This document shows, one piece after another, positions 48,541 through 59,943 of a stretch of DNA of 64,000 nt. Position 1 is the first letter of the stretch; every line of letters starts with the position of its first letter. This DNA is from Plectrocnemia conspersa (Eukaryota; Arthropoda; Insecta; Trichoptera; Polycentropodidae): the NCBI GenBank assembly GCA_009617715.1, contig VTFK01000205.1:682001-746000 (forward strand), given 5' to 3'. The notes under the pieces are model-generated. The model was not told the DNA's origin. It ran no database searches and saw only the letters and a list, made by a program, of their open reading frames with translations. Position numbers and translations under genes: made by a program.

Positions 48541-50284
48541 TAATCATCAAATTCTCAAATAATAGCTATCAAAATGCATATAAAACTTTTGTTATTATGT
48601 TATGTGATTTTGCAAAGGAAAGTGGCGTTAGCATCTAACAGTTACATAAATAAATAAATAAAACGATAGCACCCGACAGTAATATATAAATAAGATTAAA
48701 GCTTTCAATAAATTAACGATGATTTATTAGATAGATAAAATAAATTATCAGTCTTTTCTATCTTGGAAAAACTATTTAAAGTAAATGACTCGTCAAATAC
48801 CGCGTTAAGATTCGTAGTTTTCAATGTTATACAATTTACATCAACCATGACCGACCTTCACACTGCTTGCTCAACATAGGTTTTATCAATGATTCACTAA
48901 TCAACTTTACTGCAAATGCACAAAAATACGATACTGCTGGAGGTCACTTTTCATTCGTCATATTATATATGATTTTTATATAAATCTGACGACAAGATTC
49001 TGAAGAAATCGTGATTTATTTAATAAATTATGTGATGGCAGAGTATGTTATATGACACATAGTAATAAACTTTATTACTTCCTTAATACTCTTATAAATC
49101 TATTGTATAATGTAGATACAATTTAGGGCTCAAACACGGCTTCAATAGGGGGCAACATAGACTGCTTAATATTTATTAAAATGCACTAATTTATATTCGA
49201 ATTAGTTTTGTATCATTCATACGTGCTAATTTAAAGCAGAATATATTTTATAAATCATGTATAATTAGCATCCTAATATCATAGCAAAGAACCGTTATCA
49301 AATAAACAGGTAGCAAAGACAACTCCGAAACAGTTTATATCGTCTGTTTGTTGAGACATTTATGGAATAATTAAGTTTTTTTTTGAGCAAACATTTTTAT
49401 ACCACCATTGTGCATACTACATTATATTGTTGTGAATGATACAATTTGTATCGCACGTTACTATACGATCGAGAAACTGATTGTTTCTGTTGCGTAAAAG
49501 AAGCACAAAACAATCTTCATAACTTTTTCATTTACTTTCATTTACTTGTTCTGTATCTATTTATCAAGTTTTTTTTATTTTAATCGATTTGATCTATTTA
49601 CTGAAAACGTTCTTTAAGAAAGACTAATATATTATCTTAAATTAAATTAATTATTATGTGCTATTACAATTTTTACAAATATTGATTTTACACCTACTAT
49701 TCTTACTAATTCCGTTTCTCGTCCTTAGATTTATTAAATCCATTTACACGATATTCAGTTAAAATTCTGTACACGATTTCAACATTGATACTGCTAATTT
49801 TACATATATTATGATTATAAATTAATATGCAATACAATACGTAAACTACGTAATATCGGAATTCCGGTGCAGCAAACAAGCAGAATCTCTACAAGGTTCC
49901 TCAATAATCACATATCACTATCGTATTCCAATCAAAGACCCAAGGAGAAAATGTCATCCGATTCGAGGTAACTTGCGTCAGTGACTAACAAATTTCTGGT
50001 CAGCTGATCTGTCAATTCGTATGCAACCATTCAATGCAGTTTTTCCATCTACCCATCCTTCCATCCATCCATCCCGTTATCACATTTGTTTTTTGCCAAC
50101 CAAACGAACACTTGCGCGCCTTTGGATGATTTCTCTTGGGTGTGAGAGAAGCAGGAAGTTGATGTTGATTTTTTAAATAAAATATTCTTCTCTGATGAGG
50201 CACATTCCCACCTCTCTGGGTATATTAATAAACAATAAGGAAAAAAGTGATTTACGAGAGAGAATAACATGTTCAAAAAGTAAC
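48541..50284. other. Intergenic, nothing recognised
   Basis: Only AT-rich sequence. A CCATCTACCCATCCTTCCAT tract lies near 50,045. Short minus ORFs at 50,012-50,276 are chance frames. Confidence 0.45.
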
Positions 50285-50870
50285 TGCTTGGTGCGTATTG
50301 TGGTCAGGCGGCGTCATTGGGTCTTACTTTTTTTGAAAACGATGAAGATCGAGCTGTAACAGTCGACGGTGAGCGCTATAAACGCATGAAAATTGATTAT
50401 TATGGCACAAATTGAATATATTTATGTGAAAAACATGTGGTTAAAACAAGACGGTGCAACTTGCCACACATCGGGTGCAACGTTGAATGTTTTGCGTTTA
50501 AAGTTCCCAGATCGCATTATTTCACGTTTTGGTTACGTCAACTAGCTGCCAAGATCCAAGATCAAGTTGGATTTATTTTTGTGTTGTGCGATTACGCTAA
50601 GATCATGTTCACGCCGACAAACCTGAATAGTTTGAGCACCTAAAAACCAACATCTGCCAAATTATAGCCGAGATATACCGCCCGAAATCTACGAAAAAGT
50701 CATTGAAGGGATCGGCTGGTTCAAATGATTCAGAGACGGTCATTTATTTGATACTATTTTTCATAATTAATGAAAAACATCAAATGATCGACTAACAAAA
50801 AAAAAACCGAAAATATCCTTAAATTTATGTGTTTTTTAAAAAAGTTCGGAAACTAAAGTTGGATCACCTT
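50285..50870 (+). pseudogene. Dead mariner/Tc1-type transposase fragment
   Basis: The frames read FFENDEDRAVTVDGERYKRM, then a gap, then WLKQDGATCHTSGATLNVLR, LKFPDRIISRFGYVN, and further on LKTNICQIIAEIYRP. These match the C-terminal half of IS630/Tc1/mariner-like transposases, in which the D of QDGATCHT is the second catalytic Asp. At least one deletion, stops (after YYGTN and near the WPPRS position) and frameshifts break it. Downstream AAGTTGGATCACCTTTTACT may be part of an element end. The 5' half and the other end are missing. Confidence 0.85.
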
Positions 50871-51878
50871 TTACTTTACGACATTTTTTTGTGAAACACA
50901 AAATGTCATAAGATATTTTAAAGCAAATTATAAAGTTGAAAATATTTTTTACTGAATGTGTGGTGACGATTGGCAATTAGATACAGGTTGGTTGCTGCTG
51001 CAGTTGTAAGATTTGTTTTACTGGTAAGCGGTTTCCATCAATTATGTTACAGTTTTCGTGAAGTCTTAACTTCCCCCCTCCCCTTCTATGTTACAAAGTG
51101 GCACACCATGCCAGACCCCTTCTCCCGTACGCCATGTCACAGAAGCAAAATATTTTAATTAAAAATACATTAGGCTTCCTTATGAACGAATTCAAATTCG
51201 TGATGTCACATTTTTTAAAATATCCCCTAACTTCCCTTAATCGGATCTTTACAATTTTATCATTTTTTACTATTAACACATAAAAATGTTCTCTTATAAT
51301 AAATAATATTATTTTAACAGCAGAAAAAAATATTTTATAAAATAATTTATTTTTTATTAAAATCTAAAATGATTATATAGTTATAATTTAACAAATCATA
51401 TGGTAATATATTTCTATACATAAATCGGAATCTGTTTTCGAACACGAACTGCTATGATTATTGCCTGTATTGAAAACCTCACTTATGCTCGCGCATGCGC
51501 GTTAAAAGAGTCTTTGTGTGAAGAAAGTAATAAGAGGAACACTATACTTCAAACGCACGCTTTTGAAACCTGTCAACGGCAATCGACCGAGTTGTTGCAA
51601 TGGCGTTATTGCAGTTTGTCAAAATCGGTATTATGTCGATTAATTCTTAATATTATTTATGATCTGTAGGCGAAAACACAATCTAGATTCTAGACTGACA
51701 CTAATACCATTGAAATAGTATCAACAAATACAAATCCTAAGAAAAACACATCACATGTATTCACTTAAATGTGTATGAGTGTAGGAAGGGTGATGGGTGT
51801 ATTTTTTATTATTTATATATTTAGTTAGAGAAGCTCAAATTAGTATTTCCATTTAAATATTAAACTTTATCTTTGCAG
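50871..51878. other. Spacer upstream of the zinc-finger gene
   Basis: 50,962-51,010 resembles 60,452-60,500 (GGTGACGA-TGGCAATT). 51,530-51,690 resembles 55,025-55,175 (CATACTTCAAACGCACGCTTT, GGTATTATGTCGATTA, TTAATATTATTTATG). The unseen first exon of the zinc-finger gene should be here or upstream. Confidence 0.4.
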
Positions 51879-53389
51879 AACCTGATATTAAAAATGACAA
51901 AGAAACATTTGAAGCTGTTGATCCATTTGCATGTAAAGCTGAGGTAAATAAAATGTAATATGTAACTATGCTGTATGTAATACTAAAAAAAATGTTTTTA
52001 GCTAATTGTGAAACAAGAATATGATGACAGAAGTGAAGATACAAGTACAGACAATGTAGACGACATACTTGAAATAGGTAAGACATATTTATATACTGTA
52101 TACATACAATTTCAATTATTGATTATTATATACTTTCAGAAACGCACGATGTTAAAGATAATATACGAAAAATTAATACGATCGGTGTGGACACTTTATC
52201 TAATCAAATTTCGAATGTTGAGGTGACAATGCAAATAATAGTCAAATAGTTGTTTTATTTATATTTATTAAAATATATACAACTTATCTAAAAAATAAAA
52301 TTTTAATTTTAGAAACCAGGGAGAATAAGTTGTGACGAGGTTCAAGATGATTCTTATAAGTTTGAATGTAAAATATGTGGAAAAGCATTCAAATTTAAAA
52401 AAGGACTTACTGTACATATGAGAGCTCATAGCGATGCCCGTAACTTTGAATGCGAAAAATGCGGAAAAGCATTCAAATCTAAAAGTACACTTTCCGGACA
52501 TATGATAACTCATAGTAATGTTCGTGACTTTGAATGTGTGATATGTGGCAAAGCATTCAAAAGTAAAAACGTACTCACAAAGCACACGAAAGCTCATAGC
52601 AACGCTTCTAATTTTAAATGTGAAATATGCGGTAAAGTATTAAAAAGTATAAAACTACTTTCAAAGCATACAATAGTGCATAACGATGATCGTGACTTTG
52701 ATTGTAACGAATGTGGAAAAACATTGCAAAGTAAAAGTAGCCTTTTAATTCATATGATGACTCATAGCGATGCTCGTAACTTTGAATGTGAAATATGTGG
52801 AAAAGCACTTAAAACTAAATACATACTCTCAGGACATATGAAATATCATACCGATGCTCGTAACTTTGAATGTGCAATATGTAAAAAAGCATTTATAACT
52901 AGAGGCATACTCTTAGAGCATATGAATTCTCATAGTGATGTTCGTCACTTTGAATGTGAAACATGTGGTAAGGCATTTAAAACTAAAAAAACACTTTCGA
53001 AGCATATGATAGTGCATAGTGACGCTCGAGATTTTGAATGTGACGAATGTGGAAAAACATTCCAAAACAAAAGCAGTCTTTCGAGTCATATGATAACTCA
53101 CAGTGATGCTCGTACTTTTGAATGTGAAAGATGTGGAAAAGCATACAAAGGTAAAAAATCACTCTCGGTACATATGAAATCTCATAGTGATGCTCGTAAC
53201 TTTGGATGTGAAAGATGTGGAAAAACATATAAAGGTAAAACATCACTTTCAGTACATATGAAATCTCATAACGATTCTCATACCTTTAGATGTAAAAGAT
53301 GTGGAAAAGCATTCAAACTTAAAAAAACACTTTTAGTACATATGAAAACTCAGCGATGCTCGTTTAAGTCCCATGGACATATCAACTAA
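51879..53389 (+). CDS. C2H2 zinc-finger protein, 12 fingers, 5' incomplete
   Basis: Four exons with GT-AG borders and matching phases: 51,879-51,943, 52,002-52,077, 52,140-52,222 and 52,313-53,389. The first three encode an acidic linker (DKETFEAVDPFACKAE, KQEYDDRSEDTSTDNVDDIL). The last exon carries twelve tandem fingers of the form C-x2-C-x12-H-x3-H joined by H-S-D-A-R-type linkers (HSDARNFEC), less conserved than the classical TGEKP. Finger 12 ends HMKTQRC, so its second His is lost; a CCHC ligand set is possible. Such proteins bind DNA in the nucleus. The fingers are very alike, which suggests recent internal duplication. Exon 51,879 begins with two bases of a split codon, so at least one 5' exon is missing. 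An N-terminal ZAD, if any, is not visible. Function unknown. Confidence 0.9.
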
Positions 53390-55024
53390 TGCGGTGCTTA
53401 ATCTTTAGAATGCCATAAAAACCCCTTTAAATGAGCTAGCGATGATGATTTTTTCAAAAACTTATTGAGTTATCTACTGTACACCTTTAAGGATGAATAA
53501 ATTAAGAAATAAAGTCATTAAATTAAGTATTTATATAAATTTGTTTCATTTATATATATAATATTATATGCTAGAATTTGCAAAATAGAATATTTTTTGT
53601 ATAAATAATGATCAACTGAAAGCAAGATGGTGAATAATGAGGCTATTTTATAATTCATTCATTTGATGCCACCAATTCTAGATCTAGTTTGATACAATAA
53701 TCTGATTATGACCGAATTGACCTTACTCCGACGAGTTCAAATTTAGACAACGACAACTCGAAAATATGTACAGCTATCAGTTAATAGTTCCACAATTTCT
53801 GACCCTCAATATAACAAAAGACTAATTGCGATTTTTAACCGATATTTGAAGAATAAACACGCGCATGTCGATAAAAATCTAAGTTTTAAAATGTATTTAT
53901 GTAATAGCTCACCGTTTTCTTAGCCATTAGGGCCAAACGCAGCAGAGAGTTCATAACCATTGGTTTGTTAGCGTTGCGCCGGCATTCCTAACAAGTGCCT
54001 TTATTTTTTTTATAACTACACCACTGTGTATACTGTACAAATAAAAGGCTAACTAAATATAACTTTAAAAATGAGTTTTCGAATGTGAAACGAGTATTTG
54101 TGTGAAGGAAGCAATACATATAGGCATACCATATTAATAAAACTAAACTAGGACAGTGAACGCCATGGCTTCCAATTTTTACACACATACATTCGCGCGT
54201 GCTAGAGCCGAGTCACAAGAATAAAGTCATATATGTCGCACGAAAACACGATTGTGTTGTTTTTGCTTCTACCTGCGCTGCAATAATGGTTATTATCGAA
54301 AAACTTCAATGAGTGTATGCAGAAATCAATAACAATTTTACACGTATGATATATTATTTAAAAAATGTAATTAAAAACTTTGGGCAGTTTCGTTCCAAGA
54401 AGACTATCACTTTCTTATGATGTAGAAGAAGAAGATTGGCAGTTCATTTTAAAATTTCAAAAAGTCATTATGAAAAATTGTGAGAATACCGAATCCAAAG
54501 ACAGTTTGCTGTTAACTGATACGTCAAAAATTCGTACTGCAATAATTATGTGAATGCATTGTCTACATATACAGGAGTATGCGAGAGAGAAGTGATAAAT
54601 GCGCGTAAGAATATTAGTTGTCTCGCTTGTTCTTGTTGAAGCGGCAATGCTCATTTTAAGGATTTTCGTCTATGTCACATCCGACTAAAAAAATAAATAT
54701 GTCGTTCTATTTCGCACAAAATAATATATGTGTAATATCACAGTAACTGATTGTCAACTACTACAATATGACTTTGTGAGTCCAGCGTCTGTGTGTTTTG
54801 GATAAAAAGTGGAAGGTATGATGTTCACTGCTCTAGAGACAGATAAAATACATATGTCATATTGGATTATTTTACATTTTGGTGAGACGGTGGTGAGAGC
54901 TGATAAAACAAATGTCGTTACGGAAAATTTTGTTCATTTTGTGACGCTGAGATATGCTAGGCTGGAAATTTTACGAAAGCAGGACAGTCTCAGTCAAACC
55001 AAGACGTATGGTAAGCCTAAATAT
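53390..55024. other. Zinc-finger 3' UTR and spacer
   Basis: AATAAA-type signals lie at about 53,496-53,512. The rest, including ORFs at 53,988-54,188, 54,457-54,654 and 54,809-55,063, shows no recognisable protein. Confidence 0.4.
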
Positions 55025-55175
55025 ACACCTAAGAAACTCCATACTTCAAACGCACGCTTTTGAAATCTGTAACGACTTTCGACAGAGTTGTTACAATGTC
55101 GTAGTAGTTTCAAAACTGGTATTATGTCGATTATCTCTTAATATTATTTATGGCCTGTTAGCACAGAATAGGGAG
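55025..55175 (+). repeat. Second copy of the segment upstream of the zinc-finger gene
   Basis: It matches 51,530-51,690 over about 150 bp with substitutions and small gaps, in the same orientation: CATACTTCAAACGCACGCTTT, TGAAA-CTGT, GAGTTGTT-CAATG, GGTATTATGTCGATTA. Confidence 0.7.
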
Positions 55176-55873
55176 TTACATAGAAAGGCCGTTCCCTACA
55201 AATACATACGCATGTACAAGTTGAAGCCGTTTGATGAAAGCCTCGAAAGCTTGAACTATTACCGGACAAGTCCGTACTCGTATCAACATACATATACATT
55301 TTTTTAAGAGAAATTATTTTGAATAAGAGTTTTGCCATTATTATAATTATTTTAAAATTAAAATAAGCAAATGTAACTTACATAATATGTAATATTGAAT
55401 CCCGAAAACAAAATATAATTATATATTATTGTAAATTGATTCACACGCGCTCGTTTCTGATGCACCATCGTATTTTGTTTAAGAACGTTAATTATGTTTA
55501 TTTTATTTAAATAAAAGAATAAAATACAATTCAAAATTTATTTATTTACGCTATATTATTATATATTAAGAACCGTAAGCTCTATTAGAATTGACAGAAA
55601 GAACTGCAAAGAAAACTGCCTAACTTCCTTAAATACAATATCTTAATAAATATACCGTCTATGTAATAACAAAAGTCACTAATTGCAAAACTCATTACTG
55701 AGATATACCAATTTTAAAAAAGGCTTTGAAAAAGATTTTGTTAAATATTTATACGAGTGATTTTTCAAGAGCAAGCTACTGATATGTAGTAGATAAAGAC
55801 TATTGTCTGACAACAATATTGTATTTTTTTGTATGTGTTAATTTTATAAAAACTAGTTAGTAACTTTTGTCAG

Positions 55874-55904
<31 letters not shown>

Positions 55905-57427
55905 TACATGTAAATATCTAACATACAATAATTATCTTTCCAAAATTACTACACTTTAAAATTTATTAGTTTATTGTAATAATTACGTTTATTTTCGATA
56001 TTTATAAATGTTTTTGTTATAAAATATATTATAAAATCTAAATATTTTTCAGAAATTACTTTAATTAATTGTATTAAATGATTTTCGATTGGGAGATTGG
56101 TCAAACATATGATCATTAAGATCTTGAATGATACCTATGCCCATGAAAAATTTTAATATCATATTGACAATTTGGTTTTTAATTTATTTAATTTTGACAC
56201 TGAATTAACTATAGTTAGACTTATAATACGTTTTATGTAAATTTCATTTCTTTAAAACAAATACGGATGACATCTTCTGATGGGTATATTAAACCTCCCT
56301 TATATTTCAAGTCGATAAATGAACAACTAAGAAAACTATTGTTTTTACAAAATAAAATGATACAGCAAGTTTCACATTCTATTAAGTTTACAATATAGCC
56401 TGCTCATGTAGTGTCAAGATATTAAAAATGGAACATTATTTATTTTTAAAAATTATTATTGAATCAATTTAATGTTATCTTTAACAATTTTTTTTATTTT
56501 ATGCAGTTAATTTTTCAGATGATATTAAAACTCCAGTTGTATTAATAAAATGGCGATTTATGTGTAAGATGTTAAATGTACTATTGCGCTTCCTCAAAGA
56601 AAACATCTTGGACAATTGTCATAAAGATTTTTTCATGAACTATTTTCATAAGAACAATGTTTGTGCTAACATATTTCGATAGTACAAAAATCTGAATGAA
56701 ACCTGTATACCATTCCGTCATGCACGCAATATTTTTTGGTTTCACTCTTTTAGAGCTGTCGAAAGAAAAATCGGGCTTCGGTGCTTATTGTTGCTGCTTG
56801 GCAGCAACAATAAGCACCGAAGCCTTGTGAGTGAAATCTAAAATATAAAATTTACAGATTCATAGCTTGCACAATTATGCGTTTTCTTGTATAAACGAAA
56901 ATGAAGACCAATTCATAATTTTTTCACTGTGACATGGATTAAAGTTATAAACTAATAAATAATAGAATGTATAATAGATTCAGACAAATTTTTTTCAATC
57001 TTTTTAATGATCTGAGTCCCGGTAATTTACATCGGCTGGTCCCAGCCCCCCTCCCTCTCGTCGGGCCTGCGTAGGTTAAAATTAAAAGAAAATAACAAGT
57101 TATTTCTAAAATAATTTAACTTCAAAGCGGCCAATTATTTTTCAATAGCTCATCATTTTATTTCATAAAAATGGCAGTCACAGTAAAATACTATTATTAT
57201 TAAAATAAATTTAACAATTCAACTTCTGTGTGTCTAATATTATTTTTTAAATTGTTGTCTTATATAAATATGACTTTCTACTATTATGTGAGAACGGTTT
57301 GTTTTATTTAATGTTTGTTTTATTTACATTATTAATAAATAAAAATATTATAGATTAAATTTAAATATATACATTTGTATGTTAATAACATGTGTGTTAT
57401 TTTTAGCCGTTGTCGTATGTACTAATC
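55176..57427. other. Spacer with TA microsatellite and a perfect hairpin
   Basis: (TA)n lies at about 55,875-55,900. A 24 bp perfect hairpin lies at 56,774-56,824. 57,005-57,075 is a GC-rich scrap (CCCCCCTCCCTCTCGTCGGG) of unknown origin. No gene is recognised. Confidence 0.5.
56774..56824. repeat. Perfect 24 bp inverted repeat, 3 nt loop
   Basis: GGCTTCGGTGCTTATTGTTG plus CTGC is followed by TTG and the exact complement. The arms are GC-richer than the surroundings. Flanking TTTCACTC and GAGTGAAA are also complementary, but with unequal spacing. It could be a foldback remnant or a hairpin transcript. Confidence 0.9.
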
Positions 57428-57604
57428 AATTAACAATTCTTCCTTAGGTTTAATTTCCTTTGATGAATCCCTTCAACTACACAAATATAATTGAAACAAC
57501 AATTCTAAAAATATATCAACAGAATTGTACTATAAAAGATCAGTCCTCTAGGTGGAGACTTCATTCGGAATACGAATCTATAAAGATATCGAACATCTTA
57601 GTCG
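57428..57604 (+). other. Akh: Probable 5' UTR exon of the AKH gene
   Basis: The sequence ends in GTCG/GTGAGT, a good donor at 57,605. TTTTTAG at 57,658-57,664 is a good acceptor 18 bases upstream of the AKH start codon at 57,682. A 60 bp intron would separate them. The exon start is not determined; the given left edge is approximate. ATGs within it (for example 57,460) open short frames that do not join the precursor. Confidence 0.55.
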
Positions 57605-57681
57605 GTGAGTATTTCATATTTTTTTATACCCATATACTTTCTATTGACAAATTATCATTTTTAGATTCTTAACTTTATAAT

Positions 57682-57972
57682 ATGACTAAATACGTTCAAT
57701 TAGTCTTGTTCATGTGTTTGGTGGCCGTATGCATCGGTCAGCTTACTTTCACGCCGGTGTGGGGTAAAAGAGGATTAACGCAAGGAAACCAAGTGACGCC
57801 AAATCAACCAGATCAGGGATGTAAAGCTTCCATTGAATCGTTGATGTTGATATATAAATTAATACAGGTAAGTTAGTAATATAAATGTATACAATTTATT
57901 TACGCGAGTATATAATATATTTTAATTTATATTTAGAATGAAGCGCAAAAGCTCATTGAATGCGAAAAGTAA
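57682..57972 (+). CDS. Akh: Adipokinetic hormone precursor
   Basis: AKH is a corpora cardiaca neuropeptide that mobilises fat-body lipid and carbohydrate through a G-protein-coupled receptor. Exons 57,682-57,867 and 57,937-57,972 (phase 0, GT-AG) encode 73 residues, a normal length for the family. Residues 1-19 are a signal peptide (MTKYVQLVLFMCLVAVCIG). The mature peptide follows at once: QLTFTPVW, then G for amidation and KR for cleavage, so the expected product is pQLTFTPVW-amide. The rest is the AKH-associated peptide with two cysteines (GCKAS and IECEK) and the conserved IYKLIQ-NEAQKLIECEK end split by the intron. The form resembles the LTFTPxW octapeptides I know from Diptera; I cannot confirm that Val at position 7 is already described. 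Convergent with cyclin H. Confidence 0.96.
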
Positions 57973-58090
57973 ACTACGTTACAAAAAGAACCTGCTTGAT
58001 CAACGATGATGACTCTGCAACACGTTTGAAGACCTCGAAAGACCATTTTCTAAGATTTGTTTATTTTAATAATGTATCATCAAGTTTCTG

Positions 58091-58105
58091 AATAAATGAT
58101 TTATT
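58091..58105. terminator. Overlapping poly(A) signals between convergent genes
   Basis: AATAAA at 58,091-58,096 lies 119 bp after the AKH stop. TTTATT at 58,100-58,105 and at 58,156-58,161 reads AATAAA on the minus strand, downstream of the cyclin H stop. The two 3' UTRs probably end within about 100 bp of each other. Confidence 0.6.
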
Positions 58106-58218
58106 AAAAAAAAATTATTGAATTAACATAAACAACACAAAGGAATATATAAATATTTATTTATCGGCATTTATTACAAGAATTTACAGATATTAATTTT
58201 AAAACAGCTAATAATAAA

Positions 58219-59193
58219 TCATGAATTTTTATGTAATGAAAAATGTACTATGCCAGACTCGGGCTTAGAAGATAAATTTATCTTTGGTATCTCGTCTTCG
58301 TCTTCCATGGCTTGTCGAAGTTTCTGCTTATAAATTTCACTGTCAGGGTTGTTCTCTTGATTGCGGCACTTTTCCAATTTCTTCTCTATAGCTTTTACTC
58401 TATCTCTAGGTGGATGTTCGACCATTTTAACCATAGACCTAATTTTCCTAACAGCCTCGATCAAAATACCTAATTTATCCCTCCCGGCGTCTTTAAATAG
58501 CGTCTCAGTCACGTAACTATCTAAATTTTCTTGCTCCTTGCTAGCAGCGTGCAAAACGGCCGCTAAAGCAATTTGCGAAGGCGCATACAACAAACACGCA
58601 TCCGTTAAAATCGTTCTTTCTAAAAATTCATCAATTCCGGGTCGTAATCGTTCCGGATTCGATAAAGCACAGCGCGTTTTTATATCAATTAAAAATCCTT
58701 CTACCGGTTTATACGGGTTATGAACCGTTAAATGATAGTTCAACTGCTTCATAAGTAACAATTCGTTGTTCAATATTATATCAGCGGCCTTTTCGCGATC
58801 TCCTTTTATATTGGCGACGAACTGACCGATCGAAAGAATAAATTCTTCGACTTTGCAGGATAAGAAAACGCACGTGGCTAGAATCTCTTTAGGGTGATAG
58901 TCCATTGATGAATTGTAGAGGTAGAACCTTTTGAAATAGTGAAAGGCTGTGCCGATAACACACCTTGGCATCGGCGGGTTAAATCTCTTGCAAAAGTCCA
59001 TCAATTGTATCTCGTAGAATTTGAGTAGCACTCGTTCCTCTTCAGCGATGAGGAAAAACTGTTTACGGATGTTTTCGTCCATTTGAGATCCATGGCGTGT
59101 GAGATGTTGCTGATTGCAAACTTCTCGCAGTCGCGACAGCTCGTTTTCGTCGGCAAACGTCCAATTTTTACGCTGAGTGCTGACTGGATACAT
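58219..59193 (-). CDS. CycH: Cyclin H, regulatory subunit of CDK7 (CAK/TFIIH)
   Basis: Cyclin H pairs with CDK7 and MAT1 to form the CDK-activating kinase, which is also the kinase module of TFIIH phosphorylating RNA polymerase II. The single uninterrupted frame gives 324 residues, the normal family length. The start MYPVSTQRKNWTF is typical of the N-terminus. The first cyclin box spans about residues 50-160 (RCVIGTAFHYFKRFYLYNSS, CVFLSCKVEEF) and the second about 165-250 (FLERTILTDACLLYAPSQIA). The C-terminal tail is charged and helical (VKAIEKKLEKCRNQENN), as expected for the helix that packs against the boxes. No intron is visible, which could be ancestral loss or a retrocopy. The frame is fully intact, so a functional gene is likely. 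Confidence 0.96.
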   Translation of the reverse strand: MYPVSTQRKNWTFADENELSRLREVCNQQHLTRHGSQMDENIRKQFFLIAEEERVLLKFYEIQLMDFCKRFNPPMPRCVIGTAFHYFKRFYLYNSSMDYHPKEILATCVFLSCKVEEFILSIGQFVANIKGDREKAADIILNNELLLMKQLNYHLTVHNPYKPVEGFLIDIKTRCALSNPERLRPGIDEFLERTILTDACLLYAPSQIALAAVLHAASKEQENLDSYVTETLFKDAGRDKLGILIEAVRKIRSMVKMVEHPPRDRVKAIEKKLEKCRNQENNPDSEIYKQKLRQAMEDEDEIPKINLSSKPESGIVHFSLHKNS

Positions 59194-59943
59194 CTTGAAG
59201 TAAACAATTTCTAACCGTCAAAACCAAGCATGACAGCTGTTATTCTTAATGTATTAACGCCACATTTTTCGGCCATAAATTTGTTCGTAAGAACAATCGA
59301 AGATAATACAAAGGGGTAATACGGAAAATAAAATTTAAAATTAAAGGTATTTTAAGTTATCAACTTTTTTAACCTGTCTCTTACCGTGCCAAATAAATCC
59401 GTGCGTTACTGTGCTTTGTAGTCTATAAGCATGCAAATATTAGTGATTTAAAACCGGAATATTCATAAATATCGCTTTAATTATTTATAGTTGAGGTCAA
59501 CGTGTAATAATAAGTGAAATTTAACTGCTAAAAATAAAAAAATAAATATTGGCTGAACAGCATCAGCAAACTAATTGACAGATTTGAATGAAAGTCCGAT
59601 AGCTACTGGTCTGCACCCACACGAAGCCCGATCGGTGAGTTATTTTCCCTTTCGTTCGGTTGCGTGTTACGTGATGAGAGTGAGCGAAAGAGTGCGTAAC
59701 ACAACTAATTCCCCTCTTTCTTTCTGCTCAAATAGCGAAAGTGAGATACAAAACGTGCGCGCGTGCGGCTGTTGCATCCATTTGCAAAAATGCATCTCTG
59801 AATACGTGACACACATGTATACGTTTGATTACTTATCCCCGATTTTTGATAAAATATCTCTGCTGCGCCGACTAGTAGTTATTATTATAATTATATTCAA
59901 TGCGTAAATAAAGTATGGAGGAATACTTCAAATCCCAACCCAG
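59194..59943. other. Cyclin H 5' flank
   Basis: The minus-strand promoter of cyclin H should be in the first few hundred bases. 59,590-59,860 is GC-richer, with GAGAGTGAGCGAAAGAGTGC and GTGCGCGCGTGCGGC, loosely like 5,660-5,745. No gene is recognised. Confidence 0.4.

Noticed and set aside
52268..53246. Several minus-strand ORFs (up to 109 codons) opposite the zinc-finger exon
   Set aside because: Repetitive shadows of the tandem fingers; the translations repeat FFHI/YHM strings because the fingers do.
56774..56824. microRNA precursor
   Set aside because: A 3 nt loop and perfectly matched 24 bp arms without longer flanking stem do not resemble typical insect pre-miRNA.
57460..57672. 70-codon ORF just before AKH
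   Set aside because: It crosses a good donor at 57,605 and runs into intron sequence; better read as the AKH 5' UTR exon.
58538..59207. ORFs overlapping cyclin H in other frames
   Set aside because: The cyclin H frame is full length and recognisable; the others are chance frames.
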